A program made the translations under genes and the position numbers. A DNA stretch of 64,000 nt from Arthrobotrys musiformis. Lineage: Eukaryota; Ascomycota; Orbiliomycetes; Orbiliales; Orbiliaceae. How positions within the stretch are numbered: the stretch's first letter is position 1; each line of letters opens with the position of its first letter. The notes beneath the pieces are model-generated. The model ran no database searches, was not told the DNA's origin, and was given only the letters and a program-made list of their open reading frames with translations. The stretch covers positions 2,232,001-2,296,000 of the forward strand of contig JAVHJL010000008.1 in NCBI GenBank assembly GCA_036971715.1, in the 5' to 3' direction. Of this stretch, positions 54,546-64,000 are shown piece by piece.

Positions 54546-56962
54546 ATGTCTGGTCCCCGAGTATTAGTCGTCGGAGGTGGCTGTAAGTTCTCTTTCCCTC
54601 TCTCTCATTATCTCCCTCGGTAGAACTGAAGCTAACGGTGACGATGGAAAGTGTCCGGTCTCAGTGCCGCCCACACCGTCTACCTCGCCGGTGGAAACGT
54701 CACCGTCCTCGACAAGCAAGGTATTTCTTTCCCCTCTATTCTCCCCTATTCTGCTCTATTCTACGTGGTATGATATGGTATGATATTGTATGATATCATG
54801 GTATGCTACGAGGCTGCCGTGGATCTCGGAGTCGGCGGGTGGGTGAGATCCTGGTTTTCCTCTGACCTGACTCTGGCTTGCTTGCTTTCCAATCCCCTGC
54901 AAGGAAAATGAAAAATCCGGGGTTGGTTATTGGTTTGCTCGCTTTTGGTTAGCGGGGGGCCAAACATGAGCCGAGGTTATGCACACCACCTCCCATACCA
55001 TTCCAGAGCTCTGGTATTCCAGACGTGTGGGTGGGTACCTTGGTACTCGTATGTGGGTTCGTGGTGGTGATGCTAGCCGAGTTTATTCACGACAGCCGCG
55101 GTAGATGTCAATGCTATTATCATTACCTCACGGATAGCGGGCGGGTATGATGGGACAATTGCTAACGATGGATAGGATTCTTCGGCGGAAACTCCACAAA
55201 GGCCACCTCCGGCATCAACGGCGCCCTCACAAACTCCCAGATCGACCTGGGCATCCAGGACTCCGTCAAGCAGTTCTACGACGACACCATCAAGTCCGCC
55301 CGTGACAAGGCCCGCCCCGACCTCATCAAGGTCCTCACCCACAAGTCCGCCTCCGCCATCGAGTGGCTCCAGGAGGTCTTCAAGCTCGACCTCACCCTCG
55401 TCTCCCGTCTCGGTGGCCACTCCCAGCCCCGTACCCACCGTGGCCATGACGCCAAGTTCCCCGGTATGGCCATCACCTACGCTCTCATGCAGCGCCTCGA
55501 GACCCTCTCCGAGGAAGAGCCCGGCCGTGTCACCATCCTCAAGAAGACCAAGGTCACCAAGCTGAACAAGGTCGGCAACAAGGTCACCGGTCTCGAGTAC
55601 GAGTCCGCCGACGGCAAGACCGCCAACCTCGACGGCATCGTCGTTCTCGCCACCGGTGGTTACGCCGCCGACTTCTTCAGCGAGGACTCCCTCCTCAAGC
55701 AGTTCAAGCCCGAGGTCCTCAAGCTCTCCTCCACCAACGGCACCCACGCCACCGGTGACGGTCTCAAGATGGTCCGCGCCATCGGCGGAAACGCCATCGA
55801 CATGGAGAAGGTCCAGGTCCACCCCACCGGTCTCGTCGACCCCAAGGACCCCCAGAACAAGTGGAAGTTCTTGGCCGCCGAGGCCCTCCGTGGTGAAGGT
55901 GGTATCCTCCTCAACGCCGACGGAAACCGCTTCTGCGACGAGCTCGGCCACCGAGACTACGTCTCCGGCGAGATGTTCAAGAACAAGTTCCCCATCCGCT
56001 TGGTCCTCAACTCCAAGGCCTCTAAGGTCCTCGACTTCCACACCCGCCACTACTCCGGCCGTGGCCTCATGAAGAAGATGACCGGCCCCGAGCTCGCCAA
56101 GGAGATCGGTTGCGGCGACGCCCACCTCCAGAAGACCTTCCAGGAGTACACCGCCATCGCCGACGGAAAGAAGAAGGACCCCTGGGGCAAGCGTTTCTTC
56201 CACAACACCCCCTTCGACATCAACGACGAGTACTTCTACGTCGCCCTCATGGAGCCCGTCGTCCACTTCACCATGGGTGGTATCGAGATCAACGACCAGG
56301 CCCAGGTCCTCAACGGCGACGGAAAGCCATTCGAGGGTCTCTTCGCCTGCGGTGAGGTCGCCGGTGGTGTCCACGGTGCCAACCGTCTCGGTGGTTCCAG
56401 TTTGCTCGGATGTGTCGTCTACGGCCGTGTCGCCGGTGACTCCGCCACCAAGCACCTCCTCCAGACCGTCCTCAGCGCGGGACCCAGCTCGGCCGCCCAG
56501 AGATTGGGCCAGATCTCCCTCCACTTGGACCCCAGCAATCCCGGCCGCTTGGTCGTGGACTGGTCTGCCAACGGCGCCGTCGCCCCGGCGGCAGTAGCCC
56601 AGGCTGCTACCCCAGCCGCATCATCAGAGTCAGTACCCGAAACCACGTCTGAAACTCCCGTTGCTGCCCCCGCAAAGCCTGACCCGAAGAAATTCTCGAT
56701 CCCAGATAAGGAATTCACGATGGAAGAGGTAGCGAAGCACAACAAGAAGGACGACGTGTGGGTTGTCGTTAAGGGAGTCGTCATGGACCTCACCGGGTTC
56801 CTGGAGGACCACCCCGGCGGTGCTAACGCTATTTTGAATTTCTGCGGACGGGATGCGACGGAGGAGTTTGAGATGTTGCACGACGATGAGGTTATTCCCA
56901 AGTACGCGCCTTCGACTGTGATCGGGCGTGTCAAGGGGCAGAAGGTTACGCTTGAGATGTAA
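54546..56962 (+). CDS. Soluble fumarate reductase fused to cytochrome b5
   Basis: An Osm1-type flavoprotein reducing fumarate to succinate, which helps reoxidise FADH2/NADH under low oxygen. Exons 54546-54582, 54652-54720 and 55176-56962 give 630 residues; the second intron is 455 nt, the longest in the window. The FAD loop VVGGGLSGLSAAH is split by intron 1 (residues 8-20), and GGNSTKATSGING follows at the start of exon 3. Active-site blocks include HRGHDAKFPG, QVHPTGLVDPK, and the C-terminal GGVHGANRLGGSSL. A Pro/Ala linker (about 510-540) leads to a cytochrome b5 domain (about 545-628) with the haem loop FLEDHPGG. Codons are strongly C-ending, unlike neighbours, suggesting high expression. 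No mitochondrial presequence is seen. An antisense frame of 483 codons is a side effect of this codon bias. Confidence 0.93.
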
Positions 56963-57690
56963 AGCAGGTGTGGATTCTGTTTTTTTGTTTTTATACGGTG
57001 GAGTTTTTTGTGAACCTTGCTTTTTTTTATTTCGAGGGGTACCTTCTGCTTCCTTTTTTCTGGTCGTATATATATTACTCTTTTTTTTGATTATGAATTT
57101 GAGGGCGAGCAAAATGTATTATATTTTATTTACTTTTTTGAAAGAAATACAGTGGGTTCGAAGCCTGGATGTTCTTACCATATATTACATTACTATACTA
57201 CTGCTGTTGACTTGGTAGATTGTGAGGGTATCGTGAAATATATGTGCACGTTAAGGTTGGTCACGTGGTGATTTCTATACAGACTAAAGTGCTGGTGGAC
57301 TAGTCTCTGGTGGACTACTTGTAATTGCGTGGGATGGCTTGTGGAGCGTGAGATACCAGGTAACTACCTAAGTAGGTAGGCTGGAGAGATGTATCTATTG
57401 GTGCGTGCGGGTTTACGTTGTATGCATAAGTCGGCAGGCACTTAGCTACTTACTTAAGTACTTAGCTACGCGGTATACGGGTGGTCTCGTTCCCAGGCTA
57501 CGGGGTGAGGGTGTTTGGATGCTTAGCTACGTGCTAAGTCGGGTGTGGTAGTTTGGTATAGATAGGTCAGTAGTCTTGGGTTGGAGTAGATGGGTATCTA
57601 CGTACGTAACTAGGGGATAATCTATTTATGTTTATATTCTGGTTGTGTAGGTAGCTGGGAGTGAGACTACGTAGGTAGGTAAATTTTTAG
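56963..57690. other. Intergenic region with TAGGTA-rich words
   Basis: The T-rich 3' flank of fumarate reductase (56975-57120) is followed by many ACCTAAGTAGGTA/ACTTAAGTACTTAG words between 57360 and 57680. These words also occur singly in other intergenic parts. No gene is seen. Confidence 0.5.
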
Positions 57691-57737
57691 ATAAATAGGT
57701 GGATGGGTCTCTAAAGGAGCATAAATTGCTGAGGAGT

Positions 57738-57745
57738 ATAAATAG
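57738..57745 (+). promoter_or_regulatory. TATA box with pyrimidine-rich leader
   Basis: TATAAATA is followed by about 130 bases of TTCCTTCC/CATCTTCC repeats (57770-57900). This TATA plus CT-tract layout marks expressed fungal promoters and suggests a transcript starting here. Confidence 0.45.
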
Positions 57746-57939
57746 TCTTCCCGTCCCATGTTCTGGTTCTATTCTTTCTTCCTTCCTTTCTTCCTTCCTT
57801 CCCTCATCTTCCTTCCTTCCCTCATCTTCCTTCATCTTCCATCATCTTCTTATATCTCTTTCTATCACTCTTTCACCTCCCTTTCACCTCTCTTTCATCT
57901 CAGCACTTCCACACGGTTTTGGAAGGCACCCACTGCTTC

Positions 57940-58460
57940 AATCACCTAAACCAGGCAGGCTTCCCAATAAATATGGAAGGATAGCCAAACGATACCGCAA
58001 CCAGGCTGAAAACAATCAATATCTCCTGGCCTCACAAACAGTCACCAACAAACAACAATAGTGGAATCAGCTCAAGACGAGACTGCATGAGTTGGGTGGT
58101 AGCTCTGGACGGGGGTATGTGGAATCGTGCTCTCTACTTGGCATTACAGCGGCTTTCTTTTCTTTCCCACTATATATCTTCTGCCAGGATCGGTTGGGTC
58201 CTACCGAGAGGGTTCTTATTTGTGATGACAGCAGTCATCACATCACAGTCTTCTACTATCGAACCAACCCTGTCAAGATCTGGGGGTGGTGGTCTTGGTG
58301 GTATATATACCCTTGCCTCGGTTGCTTGCAACTGGTGTATAATACCGCCGACATTTTAATGTGCTTTAAAATGGTTAACCAGCCTGGTGATGGCGGGCAA
58401 CTGGGAAGCCCGGGCCAGACGCCAGTTTCAGAGTCTGAGCGTTCTAGGTGGGTCGTATAG
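57940..58460 (+). other. Possible small gene behind a TATA/CT promoter
   Basis: Downstream of the promoter-like sequence, one frame is open from 57699 to a TAG at 58059-58061 and again in the same frame from 58062 to 58458. CAATAG at that point could be an intron acceptor. The second segment reads like protein (LGITAAFFSFPLYIFCQDRL, then a Trp/Tyr-rich WGWWSWWYIY), with two hydrophobic stretches. An alternative ATG at 58087 opens a different 90-codon frame. I cannot place a start codon or donor with confidence, so I give no product. It may be a short membrane protein or a transcribed non-coding locus. Confidence 0.25.
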
Positions 58461-61400
58461 GAGATATTATAGTTGCTGGTAAGTTTATTCTTCTGGAATT
58501 AAATTTGGGAGGGGGACGCTGATTGTGTCGTTTGCAGAGGTCCTTACTACAGGTCGCGCACTCTCTGTTTGGGAGACATGCTGTTCTCAACGTAACCTCA
58601 CCTTTGAGTGTGCGGGTTTTGGCTGCTTTGTCGGTCTAGACACATTTTGGAAGTATACCCATATATATATATATACAAGCTGAGTGATTCAACAACCGGA
58701 AAGACTATGAACGGAACATGTTCTGCCCACTGCGCTATATAAGACCGGGGAGGGGCGCCTCCAACCAACAATCGCCACGGCTGAATCGTCCGGGTGTATA
58801 TGTCGCTCTCGCGGTCCAACTACTAGGAGCACTAGCCTCCGAAACAGCCTCCGTACCATATGGCAATCCCCAGGTTTGTACTACCGGTATGTATCCTAGA
58901 GCTGCTTGGTGGAGCTTGACTAATTCGTGCGGTGTCGAATAGACAGGTGGCCTCCGCATCAAAAAAATAGTGCCACGAAACATCAGAGGTTTCGATATAG
59001 CACAAGACTATGCGTTCTGGCGAATGCGGAGCGGTTATATAACGAGATCAGCAAAATAAAAGCGAGGTTGCATCGAAAATGAACACCAAACTAGCCGATC
59101 TTATGGATAGCTTTTTAATCCATCGCTGATAACGATGTCGTGGGATCGCTTTGGTGGGGTTGGGGAAGCTACCTGGACTAGACCTACTGGGTAAGATACT
59201 GCCCTCGTTTTTGATTCTGAGACTTCAAGAGGTCGAGCTGACCTAAACGATTGGCCACCCGCATTCTAGTGATCTGTTGCGAAATTCTTCAAATGGCGCG
59301 GATAAGGTCACAAATCTGCCTGTGGGGAGTTCAGGTACAGCCAACGATCGTGGCACGTTTCGCTGGCCTTCGACACCTACACTAGCAAATATACTAGGGG
59401 ATTTACATATTCTCTTTTATGATCTCCATCTTACGGTGTAGGAGATGAAGGAGAGATCACATAGTTGCGCTTCTGACTTAATGTAAGTTGACCTTACCTT
59501 TTCTTAAATCTGGAAGGACTTTTAGCTAAATTTCAACGAGTTTGGCCGTTAATGGAGTACTTATTTACTTCGGAGTTTAGCGCTTCTTGACACCGCATGA
59601 GGACACGCACATCGGAGGAACCGAGCTTCCATTGCGTTTTCGCGGGATGTGTTTCATATTCGAGAGCTCGATCTCTATACTGGAGTTTTTCGGAGGCCTT
59701 CCTGAGGCCCCTCTCCGAAAAAACAGCAAGCCAGCTGAACCTTGGTATATTAGTCCGAGTGGCTTCGGCGTTTTGGTCTAGTAACACAACGACATCTGCC
59801 TCAAACTTTCAGAACCTTCGTGACAATGTGGTTGTTGCTGTGACAGAACATGTAAGTGTACGCAATGTCTCTCTACGTCTGGCGGCCGACTGACATTCGA
59901 TCGAAACCTGTGGATAGACAGCTCCAGATGAGCGACGAAGTTCGCCGTTTTGATGAACGTCTTGGATATAGGCGTGCCAACACCCATTTGGAAGTTTTGA
60001 GACGTGCTGAATGCTAAAATAAAGGTATTACTTCTCAAGGGTCCTTAGTCATACTCTATACGTCTAGGTTGCGAGTCTCACTGACAAATACACCACTGTT
60101 TTAGCACATTTTTTTAATATTCGATAGACAGGTGGCAATTGCAACATGGAACAAAGTACCTCTCTTGATAAAGTGGCTCCTAGTGCCTTCAACATGGGGG
60201 TCGGAGGGGGGATGTCGAAAATCATGTCTCGGGCCCTCTAGTAGTTGATGGATAGTGACACGGGTATGTAGCCAAGTTATGATAATACGTAGGTAGTTTT
60301 GAGCATGGCTAACTTTTCAGTAGTGGACGGGCTTTGGACCTGGAAACCATCTTCGATTTGAACGGGTATTCTAGATGGGTTTACCTCCCGCATGGATGAT
60401 GAAGATGTTGCCGCCCTGCGCCGGGGCAGCCAAGCCGGACAAGGTGAAGAACACCAGCGCTATTGCCATCCGCCGCGATGAGCCCGCCTCAACTACAACT
60501 TATAAACTCTTTATATGAACAACGGAAAGGCAAAAATCCCACGCTGCCAGGGTGTTATGAACGCGGTTTTGTAATTACGGGGTGGAAATGTTACAGGAAG
60601 GGTGGATACAAGTATATGTTCGGAAAGTCTGGACTAAAGTATTTATCTTATGGTGAATTCTTTCTGGAGAACTCGATGTATTGGTTCGCTGGGTTTCTGG
60701 TGATGAAGTTTAGGTTTTTATGGGAGTTTATGGTATATCCTCATCATTGGGTGGCAAATTGAGAGGCTGGGGACGTTGGAATATGATGTTAATCTGGGAT
60801 GTATATTTCATCGGGGGGTTCGCCATGATTTATAAGGCTGGTGTGAAATTCATGGGGCTGCGTGTGGTCTTGCTCCCAGATTGAAGACCTCCGGTGCAAG
60901 TTGTATATATATGTGCCGAGTTATATATATAGATACCTACATACATAAAATACGGGAGAATCAAGATTGTAAGACTTTTTACTGCGGCGTACATATAGTG
61001 AGGGGAGGTGTTTATTTCGTAATTATGGTGGAAGTCTTGTGTAAATTACGTATTGACCTCCCCAAGTGCTCAGGTGTCACAAATAAAACGTAGAAGAACA
61101 TGTGCCGCAGCTCTGCATAGATGCGTGCGCACATTGAGCCTGGTATCCGGTGTGGGATAAAGGATAAAGGATAAGTGACACCTGTAGTCGGATACCTGTA
61201 GCTCGGCTTGGTAACCTCGATGATCCCCGGGCTGAGAGTACTATAATATTGAACCTGCAATAGACAACAATATACCTACAAACGCAAATATCACACTTGA
61301 ATCGAAAGTCATCACCTCGTTTAATACTGGCATGTATGGGGACGTCTGACTAGACACAGTAGCATTTGGTTTACAAGATGACTAATAGCTTCACATCGCT

Positions 61401-62429
61401 CTGTATTTCTGGCTTTGCGGTTTGAGATTTCGCTTTTGTTGAGTCTTGCTTACAGCCCGATGGCTTCTCTTTCTGATGGGTTTTTTTTAGCAAATCATGG
61501 TTATGGGGGAATTTCCGAACGCTTCTGGTCTCTCTGATGTTTCAATAGCGTACTCGACCATATGCAAAAGGCTGTAGAGCAAGTGGGAAGGAATTTTTGT
61601 AATTGTTTACTAGAATTTGTGGGTTATTTTAGTTTGAAGTTGCTGAAAATCTAATGGAAAGAAGTTCAGGATCTACTACGAGGGTTAGAAAAAACGCCAA
61701 TGCTATGTATGTAGATGCAGATATAATAAACGTTAAACATCGAGGTTCAGCCTAGCTATGGTATAAAACAATAAAACTAGCTTTTTTGGAGCGTTCGAAC
61801 AGGCGATTGACGGGTGGTCTGGCCGGCTTGACGATTTTAAGTAGTTTCGACTGAATAACACACAACACATGTTGTTACTGTTGTATTTTAGACTTAGACC
61901 ACCGCGAGACCAACTTAGACCTCCGCGAGAACCTTGATTGCTAGATGTGTAGGGGGATGCAGAGGACGGGTATTCCTACTTTGCTTTGGAAAAGTAGACT
62001 TTTGCTCAAAGATTTTATTGGCTAAAGAAAAGTCTACTTTTTTTTTTAAAGGATTTGGTTGGCTGAGAAAAAGTCTACTTTTTTGAGGTGGAAGGTATTG
62101 ACGAAGTTGTCTGGGGTGGTTGAAGGCAATTGGTGGATAGCTTACCGGGGGGAAGCCGCCCTGCAACAACAGAAATCGAATCCTCGATGACATGCATGTA
62201 CACACATGTTCGAAGATGGGACCATGCCAACCCAGCTGTTTGAACGAAAATTTATAAATACCATCGTACTTCCCGACCTAGTCTGGCTTTATTTTTTGTA
62301 ACACAGCAAATATCGCAATTTCAAATCTGGTTTTAGCACTACCTAGGTTTTTCTATGCATAGCGACGAGACTACTATAGTACTGGTCTTCATACTCTAAA
62401 CAATAAGGCTACAGCCTCGCATTGTGACG
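58461..62429. other. 4-kb region with little coding evidence
   Basis: No gene I can firmly support. Candidates are a minus-strand 32-codon ATG frame at 60469-60371 with a signal-peptide-like sequence and a possible GTAAAC donor, and a plus-strand 95-codon ATG frame at 60478-60762 with aromatic-rich composition. Other frames (58718-58942, 59533-60038, 60881-61093) lack motifs. A TA dinucleotide run is at 58661-58674. An inverted/direct repeat lies at 61990-62083. Confidence 0.45.
61990..62083. repeat. Inverted and direct repeat of a GTCTACTTTT word
   Basis: AAAAGTAGACTTTT at 61990-62003 pairs perfectly with AAAAGTCTACTTTT at 62028-62041. A second direct copy of the right arm, with its preceding GGCT-A-GAAA context, lies at about 62061-62083. 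It could be a small degenerate MITE or a local duplication; no ORF explains it. Confidence 0.6.
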
Positions 62430-64000
62430 ATGGAGTATACCATTGTCCAATCCCAACCTGCCAAGCCCGCGCGGGCCTACTGCAAACGCAAAGACATTGA
62501 AGTCCACAAAGAATTTATTCTGCAAAAACATGAGGCCGGAGAAAAACAGGAAGCTATTCTTGCGGCGTTGAGGGACGAGAAGGGGCTTGATTTAAAGTAT
62601 GTCGATATCTTGGTATACACCCTCCCAGTTGACTTGAACGGGACTGATTGATCGTTATATAGGCCATATAATCTGAAAAGGATCCTTGGGATATGGGGCG
62701 TATCGCACAAAAATTTGACGAAAAAGAGAAGGCTTCATATTCGCCGAGCTATCGACGAACGGCGTCGAACCAATAACTCTGATCTTCGAGTTAGGTTTGG
62801 AAGGTCAAATAGAACGTTGAAAGATGAAGAGATTGAAGGGATAATGAGTCTTCAGCCGGAGTATTTCGAAAGTATGCAACCACTTCTATTGATGAGTATG
62901 ATGTCACTATTTAGAATTTATTTGATGACAAGAACTTTCCACGCTTAGATGTGAGCGCCAGCCCTGGCGATATCCAATTTTCTAGTCCAACACCAAGTGC
63001 GGACGGTATAGGGGGGGAGGAAGAAGAAGAAGTCGAAGAGGCAGAAAGAAACCCTACTACTAGGACAGCCCCCACTAGCGAGAGCCCCGACACCGATATG
63101 GGGAATATCCAAGCTGAAGGCATTGAAAATGACCAGAATGGAGCTGGCATCGATAACGACATATGCGGCGATGGGGAGGAGGCGCCTCTATTTGATCAAA
63201 CCGGCCACGAGTCCGTCGAGGGAGTGATAAATCGACCCGAGGAGACAAATGAAGACCTTCAGAAAGTCATAATTAACGGTATCAAGGAACTTGGGATTGA
63301 GGATAATCAGGTGGACGATTTCTATGACGACGAAGATTTCGGAATTATTACCGACGTCGATGTCCTTGCGGAGACTGGGGGTGTGCTATTTCATGGGCCT
63401 CCTGATGTGGAGGTGCTAGGTTGGAGCTCGGAACTACTACGTCGATATTCTCGTTTATTCGAGCATGAGTATTTGGATTGGGTTGATGATTGGAAGGCAC
63501 ATTCCGCTTGGATAGTCAAACAGGTGGATATGCGCCGGGAGTTGGGTAAGTCGGACGAGGAAGCTTCCGAGGATGTATGGGAGCTGTGTGAAAGTGGCGG
63601 CAAGTATTTTATGCCTTACGAAGTTTGCATGGATATTCTACGAACAGAAACGAGCCCCCTTACGAATAAACAAGAGAGCGAGAGTAACAAAAATAATGGG
63701 AAGGCCATTGTTTCCTCGATTGATAAACTGTTTTCGGATGCATGTGCAGCGGCCGATGACCCTTTCTCGTTTTCGCTCAAATGTCAAGCCGACAGATATT
63801 TCCGGCGTACCGTGGCTCACCTACCCCGAATTATACGGGAATACGGATATCAAAGCTTCTTTACGGCGCTATGCCTCCAGGGAGCCTCTGGCCTCGATCT
63901 TTCCCGGGACAATATCTCGCCCTTCGCGGGGAAGTCAATCGAAATATTCGAAACAATCGGAATGGGCCATAACCGACTGAGTTGGTGTCATGATTACCAC
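62430..64000 (+). CDS. Clr5-like domain protein, truncated by the right edge
   Basis: Exons 62430-62596, 62663-62871 and 62949 to beyond 64000. The first intron (66 nt) is clear; the second (77 nt, CGCTTAG acceptor) was chosen because it alone links the strong GTATGC donor in phase to the long open frame that follows. The N-terminal 90 residues resemble the Clr5 domain: RKDIEVHKEFILQKHEAGEK, an Ile/Leu helix, then YNLKRILGIWGVSHKN, matching the domain's Y-x3-(I/L)-x2-WG-x2-KN ending. A basic stretch (KKRRLHIRRAIDERRR) follows. Exon 3 is at first acidic (EEEEEVEEAE and many Asp/Glu), then has a more ordered part with Trp and Leu. The third exon is open for 350 codons to the window end. Clr5-domain proteins in fungi are mostly uncharacterised; the name comes from a fission-yeast silencing factor. 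Confidence 0.7.

Noticed and set aside
55073..56524. A 483-codon open frame antisense to fumarate reductase
   Set aside because: The sense gene almost never uses TTA, CTA or TCA codons, so the antisense frame lacks stops by codon bias alone. The product is a Gly/Val/Glu/Leu repeat-like composition with no domain.
1..64000. tRNA, rRNA, CRISPR arrays and intact transposons
   Set aside because: I looked for tRNA T-arm words, repeat-spacer periodicity and transposase or reverse-transcriptase motifs and saw none I could support by eye.

Overview
The window is nuclear DNA of a filamentous ascomycete (Pezizomycotina). Genes lie on both strands at roughly one per 3 kb. They are interrupted by short GT-AG introns (mostly 44-90 nt) with CTAAC/CTAAT-like branch sites, and there are no operons. 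The families present are typical of these fungi: a CBM1-pectate lyase, a fucose-specific lectin, an F-box protein, fumarate reductase fused to cytochrome b5, TPR-SET proteins and a Clr5-like domain. The CBM1-pectate lyase plus fucose lectin would fit Orbiliomycetes, but that is a guess. I built exon structures by hand from splice signals and reading-frame phase; nothing was searched against a database.

Left part (1-19 kb): a possible coiled-coil gene running off the left edge, a basic/proline-rich protein, and a 36-bp minisatellite. Next is an ACSF3/malonyl-CoA-synthetase-like enzyme with a large disordered insertion, then a 600-bp array of GC-rich stem-loops. A small membrane protein, a CBM1-pectate lyase, a GNAT acetyltransferase, an alpha-helical orphan and a 3-hydroxyisobutyrate-dehydrogenase-like enzyme follow.

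Middle (19-42 kb): two adjacent paralogous proteins with a putative OB-like domain, TPRs and a SET domain. Then, on the minus strand, come a family-1 glycosyltransferase, allantoinase, an FAD-dependent amine/amino-acid oxidase-type enzyme and a TauD-type 2-oxoglutarate dioxygenase. The last three could all serve nitrogen or sulfur scavenging. A small Kex2-type secreted protein and a probable pseudogene lie between them.

Right part (43-64 kb): a Gfd2-like DEDD nuclease, a four-exon F-box protein convergent with a fucose-specific lectin, a third SET protein with a MYND-like zinc finger, and a four-exon Sdc1/Dpy-30 subunit of COMPASS. Next to Sdc1 is a 12-bp minisatellite. The codon-biased fumarate reductase-cytochrome b5 gene follows, then about 5.5 kb with little clear coding content, and finally a Clr5-like gene cut by the right edge.

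The most notable themes are the density of chromatin- or lysine-methylation-type genes (three SET proteins, Sdc1, Clr5-like), the stem-loop array at 5.4-6.0 kb, and the insertion in the acyl-CoA synthetase. No tRNA, rRNA, CRISPR or intact transposon was seen.
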